A stretch of DNA of 64,000 bases from Leucobacter aridicollis (GCF_013409595.1 NZ_JACCBD010000001.1:1-64000), one strand, 5' to 3'; shown: positions 24,902 through 33,387, counted from the stretch's first letter. The notes: generated by a model from the letters alone, not told the origin. Made by a program: numbers and translations.

Positions 24902-24950
24902 ATTGCAATCTTGATATTACAACATTCTGAAATTTTAGGCAAAGAATGGT
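24902..24950 (-). promoter_or_regulatory. Promoter of the Ig-repeat gene with operator in the spacer
   Basis: Read on the minus strand, TTTGCC (-35-like) and TAATAT (-10-like) are separated by 18 bp. The motif AATTTCAGAATGTT (plus-strand positions 24921-24934) lies within that spacer. This placement suits a repressor. The start codon is about 90 nt downstream. Confidence 0.6.
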
Positions 24951-24970
24951 ATTCATTCTTGCGACGAACA

Positions 24971-25005
24971 CCGGCATTGCTGAACGTCACGCCCCGCAAT
25001 GCCGG
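24971..25005. repeat. 10-bp perfect inverted repeat
   Basis: CCGGCATTGC (24971-24980) and GCAATGCCGG (24996-25005) can pair across a 15-nt loop. It lies at the start of the decayed region, upstream of the Ig-repeat gene. It could be a terminator remnant or a protein-binding dyad; no neighbouring intact gene explains it. Confidence 0.5.
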
Positions 25006-26470
25006 AGCCGATCCAGGGGTCCCTAGGGGTAGCGCCGGCCTCCCCGGCTCGAAGCGAGGTGGGTATCGCCATCTCGCCCGTCTTTCGCTTCGACTCAGCC
25101 GGGCGGGCCGGCGCCTCGATCTGGCGTTGCGGCTTCGCGCCGCTGACGAGGGTTCTCGTCTCCACTGTGCAAAGAAAGTTAGGCGGAGGTAGCACACACG
25201 AACTGGGCGACACGGCACATCCCAGCTCTAAGCCACGTCGGGGGTCGTTGTGAACGAGAACGGCATCCAGGACACGGGCTTCACCCAAGACACCGATGCG
25301 TTCACGCTCGTCCAGGGGTGCGGCCATCGGCCGGCACCCGGTGTAATAATTGGCAGCGAGCGCTGGTCAGGCTTCCGAACCGCGTGCGATTTCCCCCTCC
25401 TCGACCGCGGCGGCCGCGCAACCTTAGGTGAGCACAGCAGCTTTTACGAAGCATCCGCCGCTATGTCACGGTCGAGTCCTTCCGCGTCCAAGGCCACATC
25501 GTTCCGAGCATGTCGACAGGCATCGAATACGTATCCTTAGCCGGCTCCCTAAAAGCTGAGTCGCCCCGTCACGACACGGAAAGGACGCAGCATACACAGC
25601 TGCACCTCAGCTCCCGCATGCCTGACGCCAGCGACCGACATTGTGTGCTTGCTCGACCCCAACTTCGACGCTACTGCCGAAAGTGAGCGCACCTTCGAGT
25701 GGACGATCGACGGCGACCAAACCGCTTTCCCTCGGGGGCGCCTCCTCTTGGCTTGACGCCCGATACCACCCAATTGTCCACTGGTGCGTGGCGCATCTGC
25801 CGCTGTCCAGAGCGGCAAGTTTAAGCGCACAGGAGGAGGTCGTTGCACAGATGAGCTCGCTCGGCGTCCCCTCAACCTCCTGTGGGGATTACTTATGCGA
25901 GGGGACCGATCACAGGCAGCCGGAGAGCGTGGGCTTAGCGTTGCCATAACAACTCAAACTCAGAGCCGTGAACACGTAGTCGATGGCCCTTGATGAGATG
26001 GACGGGCTTTGTCCATTGGGAATTGACGCCTAGCACACGCCAGGGGCGCTCGCTGCAAGCCAACGTTGGAGCGATACGAAGCCAAGCTCGACAAACTCGC
26101 AGATCATCCCGGATCGACGGTCTTTGGAACCAAGGAACTCACCGACGGCCGCGGTCGACTGATCAGGCTCTTCGTCGACGCGTCCGTTGCGCGCTGTCGA
26201 AGGCTGCACTTTGAGCCTCGTCAAGATCATCATCGTGGGGGTTCGGCGCGAGAAACGGGGCCGGCCCGCTCGGGGCTGGGAGGGTGCCGGGGTGGAGAAG
26301 TGCCACGGCGCGCGGGAATGGCAGAGGAAGGAAGCCTGAGTCGCGTGCAAGCCTCTCGGCCAAGTGCCCCCGTACGCTGAGCGCGGGCGAAATGGACATC
26401 TCGTTCAAACACTCTCGAATGAGTTCTTCACGGCCGTCCGTTCGTCATCGGCTCACCCTACCTCTCGATT
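25006..26470 (+). pseudogene. Decayed region with plus-strand gene fragments
   Basis: About 1.5 kb contains no intact gene but several protein-like stretches in shifting plus-strand frames. Examples are 'RRYVTVESFRVQGHIVPSMS' (about 25460-25520), 'ATDIVCLLDPNFDATAESE' (about 25630-25690), 'LSAQEEVVAQMSSLGVPS' (about 25820-25880) and 'RYEAKLDKLADHPGSTVFG' (about 26070-26130). Each is interrupted by stops or frame changes. I cannot name the families. The pattern suggests one or more genes ruined by frameshifts and deletions next to the island border. Confidence 0.45.
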
Positions 26471-26477
26471 TCCGCGA

Positions 26478-26570
26478 CGGCGGCAATTCGTGCCGACCCC
26501 GCGCACCTGTTCGACAGGGGGCTCACCGTGCGAGAGGCGTGAGCCAGATCAGTCCCGGGGAGCAGGCCGA
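26478..26570 (+). repeat. Right copy of the 94-nt direct repeat; remnant of a FAD oxidoreductase 3' end
   Basis: The segment encodes 'AIRADPAHLFDRGLTVREA' plus stop, against 'AVRADPEHLFDRGLTVREA' plus stop at the end of the FAD oxidoreductase gene (4301-4358). Two of the differences are synonymous, so it diverged while coding. The match continues past the stop into the sequence that encodes the C-terminus of small protein A. A related small gene (C) lies downstream on the opposite strand, mirroring the left locus. Confidence 0.75.
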
Positions 26571-26621
26571 CTCCATTACGTTGAAAGGGGGACCGGCGTG
26601 CGCATGGACGTTCTCCCAAGG

Positions 26622-26948
26622 TCACCGCGCCGTTCCCGCGGGGCTGACGATATCGTCCACCGCTCGAGTGATGCCCTCCCGCAAAGAGCCGCGCAACTGC
26701 AGGATGCGACAGGCCTCCGCAAGCCTGGGTACCGCTTCGTCAGCCTGACGGATCGTCGCAACCGCTTCGAGGAGCGCGTCTCGTTCGTGCACCCGCAGGC
26801 GGCCGAGCTCGTGCAACCCGTTGAAGAGTTCGGTGATGCTGACGAGCTGGGTGTGTGTGAGGGCGGCGTTCATGGGATGCAGTTCTATCGGGAGGTGCGG
26901 ACAGCCTGTGTCGACCGCAGCAGGAGCAGGCCGAGGCGCCGTGGTCAC
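26622..26948 (-). CDS. Small helical protein of unknown function (family member C)
   Basis: This frame of up to 108 residues encodes a helical, charged protein ('LVSITELFNGLHELGRLR', 'VPRLAEACRILQLRGSLR'). It is placed after the FAD-oxidoreductase remnant exactly as small protein A follows the intact gene at 4365-4709. Sequence similarity to A is weak (AEACRIL against EDAARVL), so homology is suggested mainly by context and length. The GTG at 26948 gives a length like its relatives; an internal ATG at 26873 would give 83 residues. Neither start has a strong ribosome site. It may be a functional relative or part of the decayed border region. Confidence 0.45.
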   Translation of the reverse strand: MTTAPRPAPAAVDTGCPHLPIELHPMNAALTHTQLVSITELFNGLHELGRLRVHERDALLEAVATIRQADEAVPRLAEACRILQLRGSLREGITRAVDDIVSPAGTAR

Positions 26949-27143
26949 CTACGGCCCATAGTGAGGTATCTCGGTAGACCTTATTCTTCCCCTGTGATCC
27001 GGCGCTGAGGGCCGCGCGCTCAGGATTGAGTAGTGGCCACTGGCCACCGCGCAGAAACTGAGGGGAAAGACGGAGAAGTCGGGTCTGTGCCCACACTCGC
27101 AACGCACGCGAGACAAGCAGGCCGCCGCACACGGCGACCACCG

Positions 27144-27353
27144 TTAGCTGTCGCGGTCGTCCGTGCGGAACCCGGCCGTCTTGTGGCTGCCATCGCAGAA
27201 CGGCTTGATGAGGGAAAGCCCGCAGCGGCAGAGAGCGACGGTCTCGCGGCCCTTCGAGATCTCCTCTCCCGCTGGGGTCAGCAGCACAACGTCTCCTCGC
27301 ACGATGAGCGGCCCGTCGGGATAGGGCGTCACGCTGGCTGTCTCGTCGGTCAT
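27144..27353 (-). CDS. CDGSH iron-sulfur domain protein
   Basis: This 69-residue protein is a minimal bacterial CDGSH (mitoNEET-like) domain. 'CRCGLSLIKPFCDGSHKTAGF' reads as two parts, CRCGLS and PFCDGSH, giving the three cysteines and one histidine that hold a redox-active 2Fe-2S cluster. The ATG at 27353 overlaps the stop of the upstream diiron-protein gene (ATGA) and has GGAAGG upstream, so the two products are made together. A role as electron donor or cluster carrier for the partner enzyme is a reasonable inference. Confidence 0.9.
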   Translation of the reverse strand: MTDETASVTPYPDGPLIVRGDVVLLTPAGEEISKGRETVALCRCGLSLIKPFCDGSHKTAGFRTDDRDS

Positions 27354-28408
27354 GCCGCCTTCCGTTCCCGCAGCGAGCTTTGTCCTGCCGACCAAGAATC
27401 GTGGAGGTGCTGACTGATGGCGCCGTCCACCATGAGGCACGCCGCCGCCCCAAAGAGAATGTCCTCGAGTAATTCGGGCCGGTCCTCCGCAAGCGAACCC
27501 GCGAGGTCGTGCGCCGCGATCTGTTCGTGCACTGCATCCGCCTCGACGTGTTCGTCGAAGTAGGCCGTCACGTCCTCGCCGAACCCGAGGCGACGAAACC
27601 CGTCCCCATAGAACCGGTTCGGAATCGAGGAGGTCATCTCGAACGCCGCGAGATGCCCCACGATTGCTCCGACAAGGCGGCGGTTGAACCCGAACATTGA
27701 CATGGTGTTGTGCGATGCCAGCGTCACAGCCGGCGCGTCGTCGATGTAAGCGCCGTACGAGCTGTCGAGACCCGCGCCGCGCATCGTGCGGGCGAACATA
27801 GTGGCGTGCACCCGTTCAGCGCGGCCGCCTCCGTACTCGTCCGCCTGAATCTCGACGAGGGCGGCTTTGGGCCGACCGACGAGCCGCGGGATCGCCAGCG
27901 AGTGCGGGTCTGCCTCGCGCAGCGTGTAGATCGACCGCTGCACAAGAAATTCCTCGGCTTGCTCGAGCGTGGCTTGCCTCGCGAAGTACAGCGCGGTGTT
28001 CGGTCCACTCACGTCGTTCGTCATGGCGAAGAGCACGCGGGCGACCTCGGCTGCCTCGGCGGCCGGGAGGTCGGGCACTCGCACACGCTGTCGCAGCTCG
28101 GCCTCGAAGACTCGCTCGATCGCTGCCCGTGCGGCTATGACTTCGGGGTCCCACTCACGCTCGGCGGGGAACACGGGAATCGTTCCGTATGACGATGCGT
28201 AGAGCAGGAACAGCGCGAGCTGCAAGTCCTCATCCTCGGAGACCGCGTCGGTTTCGCCGAGCGCCTCCAGCGTATGCTGCAGCAATGCGACACGTTCCGG
28301 GTCTGCGTCGGGCGCGAAATACGCCAGTACGGCGGCACTGGCAGGGCCGCGGGCTGCGCACACGGCGCGGGGGCTCGCTGCCGCTGAAAGGTCTGAACGG
28401 TTCAGCAC
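27350..28408 (-). CDS. Iron-containing redox enzyme, heme-oxygenase-like fold (HDO type)
   Basis: This 352-residue helical protein resembles the iron-containing redox enzyme family with a heme-oxygenase-like fold. 'ALVEIQADEYGGGRAERVHATMFA' (here cut as EIQADEYGGG and ERVHATMF) supplies Glu, Asp/Glu and His residues expected of a non-heme diiron centre, and 'YFDEHVEADAVHEQ' supplies later Glu/His ligands. Relatives of this fold oxidise small molecules with O2. The GTG start (28408) has AAGGAG at 6 nt. It is translationally coupled to the CDGSH protein. The substrate is unknown, and no biosynthetic cluster surrounds the pair. Confidence 0.8.
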   Translation of the reverse strand: MLNRSDLSAAASPRAVCAARGPASAAVLAYFAPDADPERVALLQHTLEALGETDAVSEDEDLQLALFLLYASSYGTIPVFPAEREWDPEVIAARAAIERVFEAELRQRVRVPDLPAAEAAEVARVLFAMTNDVSGPNTALYFARQATLEQAEEFLVQRSIYTLREADPHSLAIPRLVGRPKAALVEIQADEYGGGRAERVHATMFARTMRGAGLDSSYGAYIDDAPAVTLASHNTMSMFGFNRRLVGAIVGHLAAFEMTSSIPNRFYGDGFRRLGFGEDVTAYFDEHVEADAVHEQIAAHDLAGSLAEDRPELLEDILFGAAACLMVDGAISQHLHDSWSAGQSSLRERKAA

Positions 28409-28517
28409 GGAAACTCCTTACGTTCGAACGTCGAACGCTTATCCTCCAACAGCTCGTGCGGCCCGGCTAGGCCCTTGACACCCGCCAGCCGCGCGTGTAG
28501 TTGCGACGCCTGCGCCC

Positions 28518-30791
28518 CTAGGCCGAGCCGACGACCACGCCCGTCCTGAGCTCGGCGAGGAGCGCGAGAACCGCCGCCGCTGACTCGGGCGTTCCGACCC
28601 GCTCGTGCGCGCGCGTGGCGCCGTCGCCGACCTTGATTCCGAGATCGCCCTGGCGCAGCACCGCAAAAGCGGTCTCGTCGGTGACGTCATCGCCGAGGAA
28701 CACGGTGGCGGCGTCGGGGAAACGCTCCATGATTCTCCGGAGCGTGACGCCTTTGTCGGACGAGAGGACCGAGAACTCGCATACTTGCTTGCCTCGGAGC
28801 GGTATCAGCCCGGCGCGAGAGCCCAGCTCGCGGGCGGCGGCAAGGAGCTCCTCAGCGTGCGCGTTGTCGGGCACTTCACGCGTGTGGACCGCGATGCCGT
28901 ACGGCTTGTACTCGAGGCGGACGCCAGGCTCGCCCTTGAAGACCCGCCACACTCGTCGAGTGAAGCTTTCGAGCAGCTCCTGTCGCTCGGGCGTCATGAA
29001 CTTCTGGGGTGCCGACTCGCCAATCAGCTGTTGCGCGGTCTCGTTGAGTTCGAGGCCGTGAGACCCGCTCACCATCCATCCAGCGCTGTCGAGCCCGGTC
29101 GCGTGTAACGCCTCCAGGGACCGTCCGGTCAGGAGGGCCACCTGGACACCGGCTGCGTCCCGGAGGATGTCGAGGGATCGGATCGCCCGCGGAAGCGCCC
29201 GGGCGTCTGCCGGACGCGCCACGAGGGGCGCAAGCGTGCCGTCGAAATCTGTGGCCACGATGAGCTGCGGTGCGGCAGCGAGCCGTCGCAGCCGCTCTTC
29301 GAGCTTGCGCGGGATGTACGCCTCGCCGATTGTCGCCGCAGCAGTGGGGGCCGGACGACCAGCTTCCCGGGCGTCGGCCGCGCCTGACACGGCCCCCAGG
29401 TAGCTTCTCGCCCAGTTTGCGACATCGTTCGAGCGGACGGTGGCGCGCATCGCGCGCATGCGCCGGTGCTGCTCCGCGATCGGCATCGTCGTGGCACGGA
29501 CGATCGCGCTTTTGAGGCCCTCGATGTCGTGCGGATTCACCAGAGTTGCCTCACCGAGCTCCTCTGCCGCGCCCGCGAACTCGCTGAGCACAAGCACCCC
29601 GTCATCCGTCGTCCGGCAGGCGACGTACTCTTTCGCCACGAGGTTCATTCCGTCACGCAACGGCGTGACGAGCAAGACGTCCGCGGCGAGGTAGAGCGCG
29701 GCCATCTCTTCACGGTCGAATGACTGATGCAGGTAGACGAGCGGCGTGTGCGCGACGGAGCCGTGCTCACCATTGATCCGGCCCACCGCGGTTTCGACCT
29801 CGTCGCGAAGCTGCATGTAGGCACCGACGCGCTCTCTGCTCGGGCTAGCCACCTGCACGAGCACCGTGTCAGTGGGGTCGAGCTCGTCGTCCGTGAGGAG
29901 CTCGCTGAACGCCTTGAACCGGTGCAGAATGCCCTTCGTATAGTCGAGGCGATCCACGCCGAGCATGACCACCGCGGGATTCCCGAGCTCGGCACGAATC
30001 TCGCGAGCGCGCCGCTGCATCTCGGGCTCACTGGCGGTCCGCGCGAAGGCTTCCGCGTCGATCGATATTGGAAACTCCTGGGCGAGTACCGCCCGCGCCG
30101 GCGAGGAATCGCGCGCGGGCAGCGCGATGTGGTTCCCGAGGACCGGACAGCCGGTCAACGCTTCCGCCGTGAGCCGGAACGTCTCGGCATCTGCGGCTCG
30201 CTGGAAGCCGAGCACGTCGGCTCCGAGCAGGCCCTCGATGATCTCTCGCCGCCAGGGGAGCTGGGCGAACAGCCCACGCGGCGGAAACGGAATGTGCAAG
30301 AAGAACGCGATGGTGAGATCGGGGCGAAGCTTGCGAAGCATCGCGGGTACGAGTTGCAGTTGGTAGTCGTGCACCCAGACAATCGCGCCGGTCGCGGCAA
30401 CCTCCGCGACCTGTGCCGCGAAGCGCTCGTTCACTGTGACGTAGCTGTCCCACCAGTCGCGATGGTACTCCGGCGGTGCAATGACGTCGTGATACAGCGG
30501 CCACAGGGTCGCATTCGAGAACCCTTCGTAGTACAGGTCGACCTCGCGCGCACTGAGCTCCACGGGAATGAGCCGCATGGAGCCCACCTCGAAGGGCTCG
30601 CCCCCAGTCGATGCGCTGCCTTCCCAGCCCACCCAGACACACCCGAGTTGCTCGACGATCGGCTCGACGGCGGTGACGAGTCCCCCGGGAGAAGTCCGCC
30701 ACGTCTTCGTGCCGTCCGCTGCCTCGACGCAGTCGACGGGCAGCCTGTTCGACACCATTACCAGTTCGCGTCCCCCGGTAACATCCCGCAT
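28518..30791 (-). CDS. otsAB: Fused trehalose-6-phosphate synthase / phosphatase
   Basis: The 757-residue protein makes trehalose from UDP-glucose and glucose-6-phosphate in one chain. Residues 1 to about 470 are the GT20 synthase: 'VMVSNRLPVD' and the glycine-rich 'TSPGGLVTAVEPI' at the start, 'VWVHDYQLQLVPAMLR', 'GVDRLDYTKGI', and later 'VTPLRDGMNLVAKEYVACR'. From about 510 a HAD phosphatase follows, with nucleophile motif 'DFDGTLAPL', 'ALLTGRS' and 'FLGDDVTDETAF'. Such OtsA-OtsB fusions occur in several actinobacteria. The product serves osmotic and desiccation tolerance. The gene stands alone upstream of tRNA-Arg on the same strand. Confidence 0.95.
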   Translation of the reverse strand: MRDVTGGRELVMVSNRLPVDCVEAADGTKTWRTSPGGLVTAVEPIVEQLGCVWVGWEGSASTGGEPFEVGSMRLIPVELSAREVDLYYEGFSNATLWPLYHDVIAPPEYHRDWWDSYVTVNERFAAQVAEVAATGAIVWVHDYQLQLVPAMLRKLRPDLTIAFFLHIPFPPRGLFAQLPWRREIIEGLLGADVLGFQRAADAETFRLTAEALTGCPVLGNHIALPARDSSPARAVLAQEFPISIDAEAFARTASEPEMQRRAREIRAELGNPAVVMLGVDRLDYTKGILHRFKAFSELLTDDELDPTDTVLVQVASPSRERVGAYMQLRDEVETAVGRINGEHGSVAHTPLVYLHQSFDREEMAALYLAADVLLVTPLRDGMNLVAKEYVACRTTDDGVLVLSEFAGAAEELGEATLVNPHDIEGLKSAIVRATTMPIAEQHRRMRAMRATVRSNDVANWARSYLGAVSGAADAREAGRPAPTAAATIGEAYIPRKLEERLRRLAAAPQLIVATDFDGTLAPLVARPADARALPRAIRSLDILRDAAGVQVALLTGRSLEALHATGLDSAGWMVSGSHGLELNETAQQLIGESAPQKFMTPERQELLESFTRRVWRVFKGEPGVRLEYKPYGIAVHTREVPDNAHAEELLAAARELGSRAGLIPLRGKQVCEFSVLSSDKGVTLRRIMERFPDAATVFLGDDVTDETAFAVLRQGDLGIKVGDGATRAHERVGTPESAAAVLALLAELRTGVVVGSA

Positions 30792-30936
30792 ATCGTGCTC
30801 AATCCTCCTTCACATCCACGAACGACGAGCCACCCACATTGGCTTCCCCGCCCCTATGAGCACACACCATAGCCCTCAAATAGGAAAGGTGGCTCTGAAC
30901 CCGGCCGAAGCCGTCGCGAAGCGTTCAGGGAACGAA

Positions 30937-30968
30937 AAATCCCCCGCCGCTTTCGCGACGGGGGATTT
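30937..30968 (-). terminator. Terminator of tRNA-Arg
   Basis: AAATCCCCCG (30937-30946) pairs with CGGGGGATTT (30959-30968). It lies 5 nt downstream of the minus-strand tRNA-Arg and ends in a short T run in the direction of transcription. Confidence 0.85.
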
Positions 30969-30973
30969 AGACG

Positions 30974-31047
30974 TGCGCCCCAAGGGATTCGAACCCCTGA
31001 CCTTCTGATCCGTAGTCAGATGCTCTATCCAGCTGAGCTAGGGGCGC
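30974..31047 (-). tRNA. tRNA-Arg (anticodon ACG)
   Basis: A full cloverleaf can be drawn on the minus strand: acceptor stem GCGCCCC/GGGGCGC, D arm GCTCAGCTGGATAGAGC, anticodon stem-loop CTGACTACGGATCAG with ACG, and T arm with GGTTCGAATC. The CCA end is not encoded. A hairpin terminator follows immediately. Confidence 0.95.
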
Positions 31048-31096
31048 AGTGTTGATCTCTCAACTTGGAATACGTTACACGAGAATGCCGTGGAAC

Positions 31097-32698
31097 TCAA
31101 AACGAGACGGGTGAATCCTCGGCGAACCGTTCTCTCAGCTCGCGTTTCAGGATTTTGCCGCTCGGGTTTTTCGGGAGCGTCGCGACGACGTGCACGACGG
31201 TCGGCACTTTGAACGCGGCGAGCCGTTCGCGTGTGTGTGCACGCAGCTCTTCCTCGGTGGCGGTCGCGCCCGCGGTGAGCACGACCGCCGCGGTCACGGT
31301 CTCGACCCACTTCGGGTGCGGTGTCGCGAACACGGCGCACTCGGCGATCGCGGCGTGCTCGTAGAGCGCCTCCTCGACCTCGCGGCTCGCGACGTTCTCG
31401 CCGCCCGTGTTGATCATGTCCTTGCTGCGGTCGACGATCCGCAGCCTGCCGTCCTCGTCGAACACCCCGAGATCGCCGGAGTGGAACCAGCCGCCGCGGA
31501 AGGCCTCGGCGGTCTGCTCGGGGGCGTTCCAGTAGCCGAGCGCGAGCTGGGGGCTGCGGTGCACGATCTCGCCGACCTCGCCGACAGGCACGGGCTCGCC
31601 ATGTTCGTCGACGACGCGGGTCTCGACGTGGAGCACGGGGCGCCCGGCCGAGCCGGCGTGGCTGAGCTGTTCGTGGGGCGGCAGGATCGTCGCGACGGGC
31701 GCGAGCTCGGTCTGGCCGTAGAAGTTCCAGAGCTGCAGGTTCGGGAGCCGGCGCTGCAGCTCGAGCAGCACTTCCACGGGCATTGCTGCGGCGCCGTAGT
31801 AGCCCTTCTTCAGGCTGGAGAGGTCGGCGTCGTCGAATTCGGGCGAGCGCAGGAGCGAGATCCAGACCGTCGGCGGCGCGAAGAACTTCGTGACGCGGTG
31901 CTCAGCGATCTTGCGCAGGATCGTCGCGGGGTCTGGCGCGGGCAGCAGGATGCTGGTCACCCCGAGCATGATGTCGGGCCCGAGGAAGCAGTCGAGTTGG
32001 GCGCAGTGGTACAGCGGGAGCGCGTGAAGGTCGATGTCGTCACCGTCCATGCCGCCCTCGACGACCGAGCTCAGGTACTCGGAGCCGAGCGAGCGGCTCG
32101 AATGGACGGCACCCTTCGGCCGTGACTCGGTCCCGCTGGTGAACATGATCCGGATCGGGTCATCGGCGCCGACCACCGGCGCGGGGGCCTCGTCGCGGGA
32201 GGTCGCGAGGATCTCGTCGAAGGGGATCCACCCGGGCGCGGGTGCCACTGCGGCCTCGGCGGTGATCTCGACGAGCGTCGCCACCGCCCAGCCAGACTTC
32301 GACACCGCGGCCTCACCGGTCTCGACGAGCTCGGTTTGGGCGATGAGGATCTTCGGCTGGGCGACGTCGAGCAGCGGGCCGATTTCTCCCGCGGTGAGAA
32401 CGAAGTTCAGGGGAACAAGGATCGCGCCCGCGCGCGCGGCGCCATAGGCCGTGACAGCGAACTGCCAGCAGTTGCGGCTGAGTAGCGCGATGCGCTCTCC
32501 GGGCTGCACGCCGCACTCCGCGAGCGCGTTGGCGAACCGGTTCGCGAGCCTGTCGAGCTCGGCGAACGTGAGCGTCGTGTCGCCGTCGATGAGCGCGGTC
32601 TTGTGCGGGCGGCGAGCGGCCGAGCGTCGGAGGTGCTCGCCGAGCGTGTCCGCCCGAGCCGAAGAGATCGTGGCCTGGAGCGCCTCGTCAAACAGCAA
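31097..32698 (-). CDS. Acyl-CoA synthetase (AMP-forming, FadD-like)
   Basis: This 533-residue member of the class I adenylate-forming family activates a carboxylic acid with ATP and joins it to CoA. Visible motifs are A3 'IMFTSGTESRPKGAVHS', A5 'WNFYGQTE', A7 'WFHSGDLGVFDEDG', A8 'RSKDMINTGGENV', and the C-terminal lysine motif PSGKILKREL. The start is TTG 32698, with GAGG 7 nt upstream. It is divergent from apt. The chain length or aromatic nature of the acid cannot be told from the sequence. It is one of three such enzymes close to the menaquinone genes; MenE is a different one. Confidence 0.85.
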   Translation of the reverse strand: MLFDEALQATISSARADTLGEHLRRSAARRPHKTALIDGDTTLTFAELDRLANRFANALAECGVQPGERIALLSRNCWQFAVTAYGAARAGAILVPLNFVLTAGEIGPLLDVAQPKILIAQTELVETGEAAVSKSGWAVATLVEITAEAAVAPAPGWIPFDEILATSRDEAPAPVVGADDPIRIMFTSGTESRPKGAVHSSRSLGSEYLSSVVEGGMDGDDIDLHALPLYHCAQLDCFLGPDIMLGVTSILLPAPDPATILRKIAEHRVTKFFAPPTVWISLLRSPEFDDADLSSLKKGYYGAAAMPVEVLLELQRRLPNLQLWNFYGQTELAPVATILPPHEQLSHAGSAGRPVLHVETRVVDEHGEPVPVGEVGEIVHRSPQLALGYWNAPEQTAEAFRGGWFHSGDLGVFDEDGRLRIVDRSKDMINTGGENVASREVEEALYEHAAIAECAVFATPHPKWVETVTAAVVLTAGATATEEELRAHTRERLAAFKVPTVVHVVATLPKNPSGKILKRELRERFAEDSPVSF

Positions 32699-32799
32699 AG
32701 TTCTACCTCACTTCGTCGTAAAGTACTCGCCCGGTCGGGCGGGGTGCTGGCAACGATAGCAACGGCCGCCGGGGACTGCCACCCCCGCCGGGAGGTACG

Positions 32800-33387
32800 A
32801 TGAAGTACGTGCCTACGAACACTGACAGCAACGAGCTTGCGATGCCGCACTTCCCTGAGCCGAGCGCCGAGCTCCAGCGTGCCGAAAAGCTGATTCTTGG
32901 GATCCCCGATTACCCGGCGCCGGGCATCATCTTCCGCGACATCATGCCGCTGCTCGCAGACGGCCCCGCGTTCAAAGCCACCGTTGACGCGCTCATTGCC
33001 CCGTTCCTCGGCACGTTCGACGTGATCGCGGGGCTCGAGGCGCGCGGGTTCCTGCTCGCGAGCGCCGCGGCGTATTCGACGGGGGCTGGGCTGCTGCCGA
33101 TCCGTAAGGCTGGCAAGCTGCCGCGCCCTGCGGCGTCTGTCGGATACGAGCTCGAGTACGGCGTCGCCGAGGTCGAGGCGCACAACGACCTCCCCGCTGG
33201 CACGCGCGTCCTGCTCATCGACGACGTCCTGGCGACGGGCGGAACCCTCGAGGCCGCCCGCGAGCTCGTCGAGCTGCTCGGGTACACGGTCGCCGGCACC
33301 GCCGTGCTCTTTGAGATCAACGGACTCGGTGGTCGCGCCGCGGTCGCCGACCCGAACCTGCACACGGTGTTCTCGAGCGGCGAGTAA
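32800..33387 (+). CDS. apt: Adenine phosphoribosyltransferase
   Basis: This 195-residue cytosolic enzyme salvages adenine with PRPP to give AMP. The N-terminal 'IPDYPAPGIIFRDIMPLL' and 'GLEARGFLLASA' are characteristic of Apt, and the PRPP-binding loop is 'VLLIDDVLATGGTL'. ATG 32800 follows GGGAGGTACG. The first ~15 residues extend past the usual start, and an internal ATG exists, but the strong ribosome site favours the upstream one. The next gene begins 36 nt downstream on the same strand. Confidence 0.95.
   Translation: MKYVPTNTDSNELAMPHFPEPSAELQRAEKLILGIPDYPAPGIIFRDIMPLLADGPAFKATVDALIAPFLGTFDVIAGLEARGFLLASAAAYSTGAGLLPIRKAGKLPRPAASVGYELEYGVAEVEAHNDLPAGTRVLLIDDVLATGGTLEAARELVELLGYTVAGTAVLFEINGLGGRAAVADPNLHTVFSSGE

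Noticed and set aside
24950..26620. Transposon or integrase remnant in the decayed region
   Set aside because: No transposase motif, terminal inverted repeats or integrase active-site residues could be found in any frame.
28421..28437. Possible SOS (LexA) box CGTTCGAACGTCGAACG before the diiron enzyme gene
   Set aside because: Half-site spacing does not fit the actinobacterial consensus TCGAAC-N4-GTTCGA, and the gene is not a typical SOS member.
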